Notes: generated by a model from the letters alone, not told the origin. Numbered from the stretch's first letter, positions 12,000 to 25,800 are shown. The stretch: DNA of 64,000 nt from Liolophura sinensis (GCF_032854445.1 NC_088302.1:1676001-1740000); one strand, 5' to 3'. Numbers and translations: made by a program.

Positions 12000-13079
12000 T
12001 TAATGTAAAGATAGATGTACTTGTCAAGATGTTGAGCCAGAGGATATTCGCGTGATGGGAAATGAACTTGATTAGATCAAGCATCAGTTTCCCACACATA
12101 CAAGCAGACAGTAAACACCACAAAACATAAAATACATGTATACAGTTGTTTGAACACAAGTGATTCATCTGCTATAATTTCTTTTATAACAAAGAGGCAA
12201 ACAAAAAAAAAAAACACAGTCACTTACAAATTCATGTTCAAGCTATATATAGCTCTGTCTGACAAGTTTTACTTGTACCTTTGTGTGAACCTAAATAATC
12301 AGAATTTTGCTCAACAAGAGCAGATACTAGAATGTTCAATCAGGTGTGACTGTGTGTTCTGATGGTAGGAAGTCGGCTTCACTGGAGAGAGAATGGCAGT
12401 TAAAGGGTACGACTGCAGTCAGTTCTGCTGCCTGCCTGAGTAGCAGCCTCCAGCTGATTGTATCTTTACCGCTGTGACGCTGCATGCAGATTATCAAATG
12501 TTACCCATATGTATCTGGTCACTGTTATGCAGAACTGTGTATAGCCTGTCTTGTTGGGCAAATTTCTGCTCAGAATGACACCATATAGTGCAATCTTTCA
12601 GCTGCACCCACAACACAAGTTAGTACATGCTCCAAGAGTGAACTATCAGCGCCATGTTAGGTTAAAGAAAAGATTAATCCATATGTATCAGCAAGTCAAA
12701 TACCTTCTGTTTGTTCATTTCAGGTGAAACTTTGTACTTACAACATCACTATTTTAGTCAAGGATCTTAAGCCAGCTTATCAGAAAGTAAACTTTCAACA
12801 ATCAATTTACATGTGGTAAAGTGCCATTGAATCAATAATGAGAGACCTATATTTAACTTGGGAAGGTTGTTTCCATGTTCCAAATTTCAAAAAAGAGCTG
12901 TAGTTGATGTAACCAGACATTTGTACATCACTATTACCATAGGACTGTCCTATAGATGTGGGATTATTATACATGTACAACATTTTTGTGAAACTGAGCC
13001 CAGATCTTCACTATATTGACAAAATTATATGAGCAACATCTAATGTCAAATCAGTGATGTGACAGATCAACATAACACT
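12000..13079. other. Unassigned sequence
   Basis: A slightly GC-richer patch near 12365-12490 ('cagcctccagctgattg') could be regulatory or an untranslated exon, but I see no splice pair that proves it. The rest is AT-rich without features. Confidence 0.35.
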
Positions 13080-13516
13080 TCAAATCCACAGAATGACTGT
13101 TCCACAATTATGTGGTACATGTACATGTACGTGTACAGAGACTTCAAATCCACAGAATGACTGTGTTCCACAATCATGTAGTACGTGTACGTGTACAGAG
13201 ACTTCAAATCCACAGAATGACCGTTCCACAATCATGTAGTACATGTACGTGTACAGAGACTTCAAATCCACAGAGTGACTGTGTTCCACAACCATGTAGT
13301 ACATGTACATGTACGTGTACAGAGACTTCAAATCCACAGAACGACTGTGTTCCACAATCATGTAGTACATGTACATGTACGTGTACAGAGACTTCAAATC
13401 CACAGAATGACTGTGTTCCACAACCATGTAGTACATGTACATGTACGTGTACAGAGACTTCAAATCCACAGAACGACTGTGTTCCACAATCATGTAGTAT
13501 GTGTACGTGTACAGAA
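13080..13516. repeat. 57-66 bp minisatellite, about 7 copies
   Basis: Units of 'acttcaaatccacagaatga' plus 'ctgtgttccacaatcatgta' and a variable run of 'gtacat/gtacgt'. Unit length varies by 6-bp steps through gain or loss of 'gtacat', so a hexamer microsatellite is nested in a minisatellite. Confidence 0.94.
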
Positions 13517-15268
13517 ATATTTCATATCTTAATATGTCCTTCTGGTAATGTCCGTGTTTGATGTAAGTAATCACAGGCATGATCCATGCTGTAGGGCCTT
13601 GATGCGGCTGACCTGGTTCCTATACAGCCAGTGAAGTTCACAGTGAAAAAAAGTGACAAAAAGTGGGTTTCTAGAAGAAGTTTGAGTCATATTATTAACA
13701 AATTTCTACACGTAATGTAGGTTACAACTCTGTCACTACAGCAAGCCTTGAAATCTGATACATCCATGAAATTAAACATTAGCTCTGGTAAATTTAGCTC
13801 TGGAAAAGCTGAAAATATAATTTACTGTCAAAATGCTGTGAATCTTTTAATAATACATGTACCATGTATACATGTGTCAAAAGATAATATCATCATTCCA
13901 CAACAATGATGAGAATGAATACATCCTAACTACATGTATATGCTGGGAAGTCATTATCAATGATTACACTGACAGCAGCCCCTCAGTATTGACAGAATAG
14001 CAGAACCTGCTCTACACACCCCATTCCTTGGGTGCACATTGTTCTATTAATACAATATCTGCATGGATGCTTCCTGAATGTGTAATATGTGCAAATAAAT
14101 AGGGCTGAATCCATTTGCTTTATGCAGGCCTAGCTGATATGAATAATGTTTTAAACATTTATCAGGTAAATATAGGCCTAATGGATAGAATATAGGTCTA
14201 ATGGATAGAACATCCTCCTTATAAAGTGGACAGGACATATTCATGTTTTTTTTTGTTTTGAGTGTTATTTTTTTAATTTTAATTCATAACGTTCCAGTTT
14301 CTGAGAGAAATAATTTTTCATTACTGGTTCATATCTATCACTATAGGTAAATGTACATATATATGTCTTCATAAAGCCACAAGCAGAGAGAATGAAGTAC
14401 TAGTGACTCATTTAAAGCAGCTTATTACATCCCACAGAAAAATGATGTTACTGATAGGATTTTCACTAATTTTTACTCTAGAGGGCACCTCGCCTTGTAA
14501 TAAATAAATGGCATAATAATTCTAAAACTACTGAAGTACACATGTACTGATACAGTAGCATACAGAAGTCATCTTAGTGCCAATGCAACACACCCTGCAT
14601 CAACTTCCAGCATCATCGATCCCATCTTACTACTAGTGTAATACAACTGCATGATTTGTATTCTCACAATGCCTTTGTTGTTGTAGACTGAAATAGAAAG
14701 ATCTGTCATCCTCCCTGACTGATGATTGTGGAAACAAAACGAGAATAGAGAACTTAAAATGGCACAGAACCTACTAACATCCCAGCCTTGAAACAGACAT
14801 GAAATGTTTACCTCAAGCTGTCAGAAACACCTTCCTTGTTCAATATACAAGTAAGGAAGTAAATCCGCGATCCGAAGTGGGCATTGATCGCTTCAGTAGG
14901 GTACGGCTTTGTCACTCTGCTGCAGGGATAGACGCTGAAGTGGGGGGACGGGATCATCTGTTGTATAGTAAGCGTGAACTGAGCATGTGACTCATGGCTT
15001 TAGGGGGGCGGACCCAAGCAGACTGAGCAGGCACAGTGGGCCTTCGCACTAGCACTGAGTTATCACCCCATACGCCAGTGGTAATCGGCCACATGCTCTC
15101 CCCGTATCCGCTTACACAGTTACAACTCCTTCACAAGTCCGCCCAAAAACCCGCTACCGACAAAACCAACAACCAAAAACTCCCCACACTCAACCTCAAC
15201 TCAAAGTCATCTCTGCAAATAACGACGGATAGAATAATCGAACTGTCAACACTTTCCTACTTCCTTAC
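13517..15268. other. Intronic/upstream sequence
   Basis: Includes a small 21-bp duplication near 14172-14210 ('ggtctaatggatagaa'). From about 14860 the sequence becomes richer in G+C and CpG towards the proposed promoter. No exon is supported between 13517 and 14860. Confidence 0.35.
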
Positions 15269-15420
15269 CTGTTTACTGTGGCCCCTAAAATATCAATTTG
15301 TCAGTAGAAAGAGATGACGTTTTGTCGACTCGACCTGCTCGCCGTCACTTCGCCGGCTCGTCTGACATTCAGTTTCATCTATTCTTGTCTATTGACGTTC
15401 GGTTGGTAGAAAAGGCTCAC
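15269..15420 (-). promoter_or_regulatory. CORO7: CpG-rich candidate first (untranslated) exon and promoter of CORO7
   Basis: On the minus strand a strong donor 'acag/gtaagg' occurs at 15269/15268. The sequence just upstream of it (about 15310-15360 on the plus strand, with 'gtcgactcgacctgctcgcc' and 'cgccggctcg') has many CpGs in an otherwise AT-rich region. This fits a 5'UTR exon splicing to the acceptor at 3053. It would place the CORO7 start about 1.3 kb from the DNAJA3 ATG, in divergent orientation. This is an inference from position, CpG density and one splice site; the cap site is not visible. Confidence 0.4.
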
Positions 15421-16694
15421 AGGGTTTAGGGATGCGACGGACTATCTGTTATTAATATGCAAAAGAAAAAAAAATAATAAAAAGAAAAAAGAGAGAGAGA
15501 GAAACACAAAAAACATTTGAGATTAATGTCTTTTCGGCTAATAGATTTCTTATTTATTTACTTACTGACTTATTTATTTATTTTGTTTTATTTTTTTCCT
15601 GTAACTTTTTTACTCTGTTATCCTATCTGCAAGAAGATTAAGTAATTTGAAGACCAACTATACGCTAAGCCAACAACATGAAATAAGAAATAAATAAAAT
15701 TAACAAATAAAAAAACTGAATAAATAAATTAGCCCATACGTGTGATTCACAACCTTGAGGCATAAAATATGAATGGATTTACACTTCATTGTTTATTTGT
15801 GTGGCAATCCTTTTTTTCTTTCATTTTTATGTCAGTATGCACGTATTTCGATCTTATAGTTATAATCAGTGCAGGGTAAAAGCTTTTTGTTACAAACATC
15901 AGACAAATAGTCTTGATTTTATTTTATTTGATATCAGCGAGCGGGATCGATACACTCTTGACTTTAGTGTTACGGTACTTTTGAATCAATTAATTCATGT
16001 AAACTGCACTTTAGACCTGTAACTTTTTAGCTGTTTTATTGTTTTGCAGATTTATAGAGGAGGATAGCTAGTTCCACCAATTTAGCTTGCATTAAGTTAC
16101 ACACACATATACAGATCTAGCTATCATGGGTAGTTCTGTTTGTATGGTGTTTGTTCAAGTCCATTACAGTGAACAGCAAACATTGAAAGGGTGGTAACTC
16201 TGGATAGTTTAACAACGTCTGTTCTGTTATATATCGATTTCTCGTAAACCTTATGGTCCAGTCACAATACTTTTTTTATATTGCGATATTTAACCTCTTT
16301 GAAACACATATTCTCTACACATGTGCAATTGTCCACCTTTACCTCTTTTTGTTCCGTTTCTAAAAATTAAGTGAAAAGTATTTTTCCGTAAATGTAGTTA
16401 ATTTCACATTTTTGTCTCCGATAGGATGAAATTGTCGAGATTACCGTTAATGACGAGAGATGTACATGTGGTCCGAGAGGATTGTCGGAATTAAGAATCA
16501 TTTATATAAACTCTAAGGATTCTTATTTTTCTGTGCCATAAATAGGTCACACAGAGACAAATTTTACTTTTATAAACATAATAACTATCAGTTGTCTTTC
16601 TTGTTGCACATGACTTAAAACATGTTATCAATAATCCGAATCAGTATTACTTCGGGCCTTTCAGAGCTCTGTTCGGTCAGCCCTAGGGACAAGC
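15421..16694. promoter_or_regulatory. Divergent intergenic/promoter region between CORO7 and DNAJA3
   Basis: AT-rich spacer with A-rich and TTTA-rich stretches at 15460-15700. The last 60 bases before the DNAJA3 ATG ('cttcgggcctttcagagctc' region) are GC-richer and probably hold its 5'UTR. No TATA box at a convincing distance was identified, as expected for a housekeeping gene. No open frame of note. Confidence 0.4.
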
Positions 16695-16866
16695 ATGGCC
16701 TCCATGCGGAGAGCAGCGTGTGGAAGCTTGAACAGGAAATCTAACAGTGTAGTCTTCCTCTACAGTGGGAAATCAAAGGTGCCGTCCTGCTCGGTGCAGA
16801 AAGTATTTATTCGGCTGAACTCAAACTTGGTCGGCTTGTTGTCACGCCGCCTGACCTTCGTAAAAG
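16695..16866 (+). CDS. DNAJA3: DNAJA3 exon 1
   Basis: 57 codons plus one base, donor 'aaag/gtaag'. It encodes a basic, serine-rich N-terminus ([16 protein letters not shown]...) with no acidic residue, typical of a mitochondrial targeting presequence. The open frame runs past the donor, but the J-domain exon can only be reached by splicing here in phase 1. Confidence 0.85.
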
Positions 16867-19800
16867 GTAAGACGACATATCGTCTAAAACTGCGCAGACG
16901 TCGTGTGCTATGGACTTGACGGATTGCGTCACCACGACTGCGCGAGGAGTAAGCTATGTGACATTGACAACTGTGCCAATGTCAAAAATATTTTATAGTG
17001 AAGGTGTTAAATACTCTAAGCGATCAATATTTAAACATACTTTTTCAGAACGCCGATGAAATCTAAGCAGTAGGGTATTAAAATGTCCGAGTACTTGCAA
17101 CCCCAACAATCCTGCCACTGGGCAATGTTCATTGCAGTCACTTTTCTGCCATCAGATAAGCGGCGTCATCATCCAAATTCAAATTTTACATGATGGGATT
17201 GATATTGCATAGCTGATGTAGGCCAACATAGATTTCTTGCCTGTACTAGTTTGATTTGAGTACCGCTTTAACTGTACTAGCAACTGATTCTTTTGAAAAG
17301 GTCATGCATACGTGGACGTTCTTGACATGCTGGACTCATCCTGCTACAGTTAACTCATACTGTTTGGCATGATTTTCAGTGAGTCCCTAAGAAGTGCACA
17401 CATAGTAAATATGTATAATTTTGTTTCAGACTTGATAGGAACTGCATTAATGTTAACTCACCATTAGTTCTTGTTTTTAGCAGATTCATGGATCAAGCAA
17501 GGGAGAGAACCATGCAGTTTGTTTCATTTGTCAGCCACAGACAAGCAGAAGGATTATTACAGTATACTTGGGGTGCCAAAAAATGCAGATACCAAAACCA
17601 TTAAAAAGGCATATTATCAGGTAATCAAGCGTTTATCACACGGCATCACATGTGATTGCAAACCTGGATGCTGTGTATCAGTGAATCATTTTTAAGTACT
17701 GCTAAGACCAACCAAATAAAGAAGTGAAGTTCTGACTAGTGAAAGTTCCATACTTGTTTGAGGATAGAGTGTCTGCCGGAGGCAAGGGCCCAATACCAAG
17801 TTCAGATCTAGTTGTCTCAGCAACAGGCTACTGAGCCTGGTTGTCATTAGCGTGTCATTCCTGGGGGGCAGCAGGGGCTAGACCAATCACTGACTGTTTC
17901 AGTGTCATGTTACTGAAACTGTTTGAGGTGTTGTGCCTGCAGTCATCTGTATGGCATTCCTGTGGTGCAGCCAGGGCTAAACCAATCACTGACCATATCA
18001 CATTGTCGGGTTACTGAGGCCAATTGAGGTGTCATTTCCGGTTTTATCAACGTGGCATTCCTGTTAGTCAGTGGTGGCTAGATCAGTGACTAGTTGTCTC
18101 AAGTGTCGGGATACTGAGGCTGGTTGAGGTGTCATTCCTGGTGTCAGTGACATGGCATTCCTGCTAGACAGCAAGGGCTAGACCAATCACTATTCATCTC
18201 AGTGTTGGGTTATTGAGGTATAATTCATCATTCCAGCATTCCGTCGTCACATAACAATCATGAAAGCGTCGCATTCAACCGCTAAACGTAAGTACATTTT
18301 CCGAGAGTGGTGAAATTCCGCCTTGCTGTGTTATCGTAAGTGTGTGCGCTGACACGTTCTAGGATTTGGAGAGTGGAGATTAAAACAACAAAAAATATAG
18401 CCTCTTTCTTGTTATGCTGACAGCCATTTTTTTCGAAGGTTTGTTTTGATTATGCCTCAGCAGACAATTTGCTTGAATAAATTTATTTATTTATTTGATA
18501 ACATTGATGCTTAACGCCATACCCAAGAAGTTTTATTTAGTACATAGGATGCTGGATACACTGCTGATCGGTGATAGCAATGTATGTGCCTGGCCGAGCA
18601 GGCATGTTGGCAAGGTTGTTTGAGGAAATAGGATGCTGGGTACACTGCTGATCCGCGATAGAAATTTACGTGCCTGGCTGGGCAGGCAAGCCCCGGGCAA
18701 GCGGGCAACCGTTAAGTTACACCGCTGCATTTCTGTGGGAGGGCAGAGCCAATCAGTGGTCTTCTCAGTGTCTGGTTACTGAGGCTGGTTGAGGTGTCAT
18801 TTCTGGTGTCCTCGACATGGCATTTGTGTGGGAAGCGAGGAGCTAGACCAATTACTGTTAGTCTCAAGTGTCTGGTTACTGAGGCTGGTTGAAATGTCAT
18901 TTCTGGTGTCATCAACATGGCGTTCCTGTGGGACAGAAGGGGCTGGAACAATCACTTGTCATCTGAATTTTTTTTTTTTTACTGAATCTGGTTGAGGTGT
19001 CATGTCTGGTGTCAGCAGCATAGCTTTCCTGAGATGCTTCACAGTGATATATCTGCATTGTGATGCACAAGCCTACAACAACGAATTGCTATATGATATA
19101 GGTGTGACATACCATTCCTAGAAAACAATTTCAGTGCTCTGATCCCAAACTATAAAGACGCCATTTAAACTTATGCTTTCTGTGATCTTTAAAATGTGTG
19201 AATGAATGAAATTTGTATGAGAACTAATCTTTTTATTAGTGAACTGTAATATTTGTGTACAGTCTACTTTTTAGTTTTAATACAGCTTGATCAGTATGGG
19301 TGCCCAATAGCTTGGGCCCCCAAATGGGTCTGAAAACAACTTTTACACCATTAACTGTCAAGTGCACTTTCAGGATTTTGTTTTTCTGGTATCTATCAAT
19401 GGGTATTTGCTCCAGGGGAAGTGTGGTTTTTCTCTTCCAAGTGTGTAAAAAAATTTAAATTATATCGCTGTACCAGTATCATTGATTTGCAGTTGGCTAA
19501 GAAGTACCACCCTGATATGAACAAGAATGACCCGGCGGCTGAGAAGAAATTCCAGGAAGTATCAGAAGCCTATGAGGTCAGTGTTTGTCAGTGGAACTAC
19601 AGTCTGTTGTCTCAACATCTCTATCCGGCATGAAGGTTTACATAAACAGTCAAGTCATCAGTTTTATGAAGCCAGTTTAGATGGGTTGAGTTAAAAAAAT
19701 GAATGGTTTTAACTAGCTGATGTTTCTAAGCTGCACAAGTTTTTATCTACTGACATTAAAATGTGTGTCTGAATTTGAGAAGATTTGCATTCCCTAGCAG

Positions 19801-22800
19801 CATTTTCTTGTCTAAACTAAATCATTGCCATGTTTGTTTATCTGATAGACACATTTCAGGAATATCGGAGCAGTGTCAGATGAGGAATTTGTAAATTTGG
19901 TGAAATGTGTGTAACAAAAATCATTTATCCTTTCCACACGGAACAGGTTTTAAGTGACAGTTCCAAGCGACAGCAGTATGACGCATTTGGTGCTGCTGGA
20001 AGCCAGGCAGGCGCAGGCTTCGGTGGTGCATCAGGTTTTGGTGGGGCTAGAGGTGAGTCTCAGACAATGGAAACACTAGGCGGATTTATGCGCTTGTAGA
20101 GAACAACTTTTCCTCAGAGAAGCAAACTCGTGATACATGCCATGTAAATTGCAGGTGATTTTTTCTGTCAGTAGTCAGAGAGTTCTGTCATGTTGTCTAA
20201 GCCATGTAAACTATGTGACACAGACAATGTGGCGCCGTGTTTGGAAATCTTCTGAGATTTACGTGCTCTTTCTATAGCTGCGATCCCCTGAATGCCCAGC
20301 AGCAGACACTACATGACAAAGTAGAATCATCAGTGTATTTTTTGATCTTATCTGACATTCTTGATACAAGCAAATTTCTTTGCCGACAAGATCATCTGCG
20401 AGATATACTGTCTACAGTGCAAACACACTAAGTGTATTTTGGGAAATTCGCAAAATAGCAATTGTAGGAGCGAAAAAGTGCTCCTTGTGTATCCCCTAGA
20501 TAATAGATGATCATTTATTTTTGTGCTCTATGTATTGAAATAGCATTTAGGAGTGGGTTTTTTTCCCCATCATTAACGTAAATATCATACTTGATCTATT
20601 GATTGATTATTTCCATACGATAAGCTGAGCACACACAAACTAGCTGTACGGGATAATTGGAGGAAGTCAAACTTCTATGATGACCATTGTAACATTTAGA
20701 ACTGACTTTTGATCAGTTTGGTTGTAAATCTGCTATGAGAAGTGACAATAAATTGTATGAGCAAGTTGAGCCTCTGCTGGAAGTGTAGTAAGATAAAACC
20801 TGTTATCCCGTAAATCCTGTTTATTTCTTTGCCTTCTTAAAGAAATTTTTGCCTTTTTTGATTTTGAGAAAGGAAACTGCATATTCTGCTATGATCAGAG
20901 GTTGTTTTCTGTTTAAAAATTCAAATTGTTACATATAATTGGGACATAGATTATACCAAACACTCAAGTGTTCAAACAGTGAGTATAGTTTGACTAGTCT
21001 TCTTCCTTTCTGGTAACCATGTTTGCACTGTAGATTCTTCTGCTGACTCTGTGTTTCTTGACAGGGTTTGAAGGTTTCCATAGCACAATAGACCCTGAGG
21101 AACTGTTCAGGAAGATCTTTGGTGATAGAGGCTTCAACATGAGTGGCTTTTCAGAAGACCAGGACTATGCTGAGTCCAAGTTTGGGTTTGCACCAGCTTC
21201 AGAGGTTAGTTTACCTGCTCTGATGTGTTGTGTTCTAGCTCCAGATAGTTCAGTTGCAGAATTGTGACAAGTGTATTATGTGTTCACTAATATCCAATGA
21301 TTGAACTATGAAATTTAATGTACATATTGGTCAGATGATACGCTTGATTGCTCCGGGTCGTTTTCCAGGGATTGCTGGAAGATTTACCAGCTGTGTGCAG
21401 GGGCAGGTGCACTGGCTCTGGACCCATGTTCATTTTTGTTGTTCAACCCACCTGATACGGCGACAGGAAGATTGACCAGCTGTGTGCAGGGGCAGGTGCA
21501 CTGGCTCTGGACCCATGTTCATTTTTGTTGTTCAACCCACCTGATACGGCGACAGGAAGATTGACCAGCTGTGTGCAGGGGCAGGTGCACTGGCTCTGGA
21601 CCCATGTTCATTTTTGTTGTTCAACCCACCTGATACGGCGACAGGAAGATTTACCAGCTGTGTGCAGGGGCAGGTGCACTGGCTCTGGACCCATGTTCAT
21701 TTTTGTTGTTCAACCCACCTGATACGGCGACAGGAAGATTTACCAGCTGTGTGCAGGGGCAGGTGCACTGGCTCTGGACCCATGTTCATTTTTGTTGTTC
21801 AACCCACCTGATACGGCGACAGGAAGATTTACCAGCTGTGTGCAGGGGCAGGTGCACTGGCTCTGGACCCGTGTTCATTTTTGTTGTTCAACCCACCTGA
21901 TACGACGACAGGAAGATTTACCAGCTGTGTGCAGGGGCAGGTGCACTGGCTCTGGACCCATGTTCATTTTTGTTGTTCAACCCACCTGATACGGCGACAG
22001 AGTTAAAAAAAATAACCTTGCTCATTTCTTACATGCAATTTCATTGGTTTCTGTATTTGTTTGACCAGCATTATTATGACAATAGCTTCAACTTTCACAG
22101 TGGGATATCGTTTCCTGCATGTATCCTGCAACTTAATCTCAGTCTTTATTGATTCATTAATGGAAGAAATTGAAAGAAGCAATTCTAGTTTTAGTATCTT
22201 CAGATTGCACACCTCCTCTCTGCCTAGTTCAACTAAATTAAATGCTGAGGCCTATTTTCAACAATTTCCTATGTTTACCTCTATCAACGTTTAATCGTTG
22301 AATTAAAAAATGCAGTAGATCCATTCGCAAGGCACTTTGCAGAAGGAAAATGGCCGTTAAATCCACTTCAAAACAGCGGCATGAAAGAGAATAGGATTTT
22401 TGTTACCACTCCTGCAAGTATAAATTCATTCCCGAGTCAAAATGTTTCCGTCCGTCTGTTCAGAATAACTTTGTGCTGTCATGGCGAGTTGGGTGTACAA
22501 AAAGGTATGAAATATACCTAACAAGACAAGACCACGCCACCATGCAACCAGTCCTGAATGACAACATTAGCGATGATTTTATCAGTCATTATGGATGTAG
22601 AATAGAAAGAACAATTTGCCCAGTCACTCGTGCAAGAAAATAATTGTGAAGTCATGATTATATGCGTATCTGCTTCATTATCTGTGTTTTCCGCCCGTGA
22701 CCTCAGATACAGTCCTGATTCTGGGTGTACCAGATGTGTCGCGCACACTCAAAGCGAGTTTGAAGAGAGAAAAGCCAGCACTTTATCAGACTTTCTGCAT

Positions 22801-25800
22801 ATAACTCGACTGAATGATTTACCTGGATGTTAACATGAATGAGCGATTGGAAGTGTTATTTTCCCTTCAAATGATTGAATTCAACAATTAAATGTTGAGG
22901 CAGGTAAATATCAGAAATTGTTGAAAATAGACCTCAGCGTTTAACTTAGTTAAACTAAGCAGAGAGGAGGTGTGCAATCTGAAGATACTATAACTAGAAT
23001 TGCTTCTTCTTTCCATTTCTTCCATTAATTAATGAATAAAGACTGAGATTAAGTTGCAGCATTCAACTGAACCACACTGTGCCCTACATGCAAAGTGCAG
23101 ACATTCAAACATCAAGCCCCTAAGAAAACAAACACAGTTTATTCTTGACACGTATGCATGCGCTAAAAACATGGTCCCAATAAAGGCATCTAGCAGTTGC
23201 AAATTCATTGTGCGTAGTGGAAAAAATTGGGTGGGACTTTCGTTTTATGAGCACTGGATGTCAAGTTCTTTCTGGGATGTAGTGTATTTCATTTAAATAT
23301 AGAGGATTTGGCCAAGTCCAAAAGAAATTCTTGGAGGAAACAAATCCTAGCAGGATCATATTATCATCACTGTGACAAAAGTTTCTCTCTGTTTCCCTGT
23401 CCATTATGGATGTGGCTGCTGGTAAACTTGTGTGAAGGATTAGTGTCACGTATATCACTAACTGTGTAGACATTGTACATTGCACATCAGTGAAGGTATT
23501 TGTTTTGCCCTGCTCTCTGCATTAATGTTAATTATACGTGTGCGATGAGGTACTTGCTGAGAGCTATGAATTAGTGTGTGGGAGGTCAACATAACATTTA
23601 CTATATGTCTTTACACTTTTTTAAAACTCACCTTTTATATTTATGAATGCAGGTAACATCTATTTACCTCTGTTGTGATTTTGTTTGATTTCTCCAGATT
23701 ATGATGGATTTGACTTTTCAAGAGGCTGCCCGTGGTGTGAACAAGGAGATAAATGTGAATGTGAAAGACATTTGTCCAAAATGTGATGGGAAGAAAGCTG
23801 AGCCTGGGACGAGTAGTGTCAAGTGTCAAACATGTGGTGGTACTGGAATGGTAAGTAGGGTTCTCATCTCTGCCTACTGATCCTGGGACGAGTAGTGTCA
23901 AGTGTCAAGCATGTGGTGGTACTGGAATGGTAAGTAGGGTTCTCATCTCTACCCACTGAGCCCGGGACGAGTAGTGTCAAGTGTCAAGCATGTGGTGGTA
24001 CTGGAATGGTAAGTAGGGTTCTCATCTCTACCTACTGATCCCGGGACGAGTAGTGTCAAGTGTCAAGCATGTGGTGGTACTGGAATGGTAAGTAGGGTTC
24101 TCATCTCTACCCACTGAGCCCGGGACGAGTAGTGTCAAGTGTCAAGCATGTGGTGGTACTGGAATGGTAAGTAGGGTTCTCATCTCTACCTACTGATCCC
24201 GGGACGAGTAGTGTCAAGTGTCAAGCATGTGGTGGTACTGGAATGGTAAGTAGGGTTCTCATCTCTACCCACTGAGCCCGGGACGAGTAGTGTCAAGTGT
24301 CAAGCATGTGGTGGTACTGGAATGGTAAGTAGGGTTCTCATCTCTACCCACTGAGCCCGGGACGAGTAGTGTCAAGTGTCAAGCATGTAGTGGTACTGGA
24401 ATGGTAAGTAGGGTTCTCATCTCTACCCACTGAGCCCGGGACGAGTAGTGTCAAGTGTCAAGCATGTGGTGGTACTGGAATGGTAAGTAGGGTTCTCATC
24501 TCTACCCACTGAGCCCGGGACGAGTAGTGTCAAGTGTCAAGCATGTAGTGGTACTGGAATGGTAAGTAGGGTTCTCATCTCTACCCACTGAGCCCGGGAC
24601 GAAGAACGTCAAACGTTCAGGAATGGTAAATAGTGTCAGATCTCTTGACTCTCATCTCTGCCCATGGTTCACAGCAAGTAAAGTGACATCTCCAGGTCAT
24701 GAAAGCTTTTTTGCGTATTGGTTGTTTCTTATAAACACTCTTTGAAGAAAGTAATTCTTTCATATATCTGTCATAGTCAATTTTCCGGTTATACCATGTC
24801 ATAATATGTGTATGATTTTTTATGTGTAATTGTAATCTTGTAATCCGTATGATGATGTTTGAAAATAAATAAATTGTGTAGAACTGCTAGATGGATGGAG
24901 TTGTATTTCCTCACTCTTATCTCTCTTATGTATGAGAGCAGGATTTGAGGCTCAGGAGCTGTTTGTAACCATACATGTGAACAGTGGGACACCCATAGTG
25001 TACAGTTAGTAACACAAGTTTTCGTTGCTTTTAATATGGATGGTAGATGTGTTTCTGTGCATACCAAAGTTGGTGTTTTTTGGTTTGATTTTCACAGGAA
25101 ACTGTTTCAACTGGTCCGTTTGTGATGAGGACAACGTGTCGACAGTGCAAGGGGGCAAGAGTAATCATCAAAACCCCTTGTACAGAGTGTCAAGGCAAAG
25201 GCAAACTAATCATGCGTAAAAAAGTGGTGGTCCCTGTTCCTGCAGGTAATCAGTGTGGAATCCCTCAGTGTACATGTACGTGATCAGGGAGTCTGCCTGT
25301 CAGTCAGTCAGTCTGTGGAATCCCTCACTGTACATCAGGGAGTCTGCCTGTCAGTCAGTCAGTGTGGAATCCCTGAGTGTGCATGTACATCACGGAGTCT
25401 GCCTTTCAGTCAATCAGTGTGGACTCCCTCAGTGTACATGTACATCACAGAGTTTGCCTGTCAGTCAATCAGTGTGGAATCCCTGAGTGTGCATGTACAT
25501 CACGGAGTCTGCCTCTCAGTCAATCAGTGTGGACTCCCTCAGTGTACATGTACATCACAGAGTTTGCCTGTCAGTCAATCAGTGTGGACTCCCTCATTGT
25601 ACATGTACATCATGTAGTCTGTCTGTCAGTCAATCAGTGTGGACTCCCTCAGTGTACATGTACATCATGTAGTCTGCCTGTCAGTCAATCAGTGTTGACT
25701 CCCTCAGTGTACATGTACATCAGGGAGTCTGTCTGTCAGTCAATCAGTGTGGACTCCGTCAGTGTACATGTACATCAGGGAGTCTGCCTGTCAGTCAGTC

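Larger units (their letters stand above)
3053..15268 (-). other. Proposed long leader intron of CORO7
   Basis: If the CpG-rich exon near 15.3 kb is the CORO7 first exon, this 12.2-kb stretch is one intron (or several with small leader exons that I cannot see). It contains ten tandem arrays and one SINE, listed separately. The non-repeat parts (3055-3690, 4865-6240, 7400-7870, 12000-13080, 13520-14680) show no conserved coding segment on either strand. Cap-site data would be needed to fix the promoter. Confidence 0.4.

Noticed and set aside
14799-15317. Plus-strand frames of 63 and 93 codons in the CpG-rich region
   Set aside because: Composition follows the GC-rich promoter region; no family resemblance and no splice partners. 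The minus strand gives a better explanation (leader exon).
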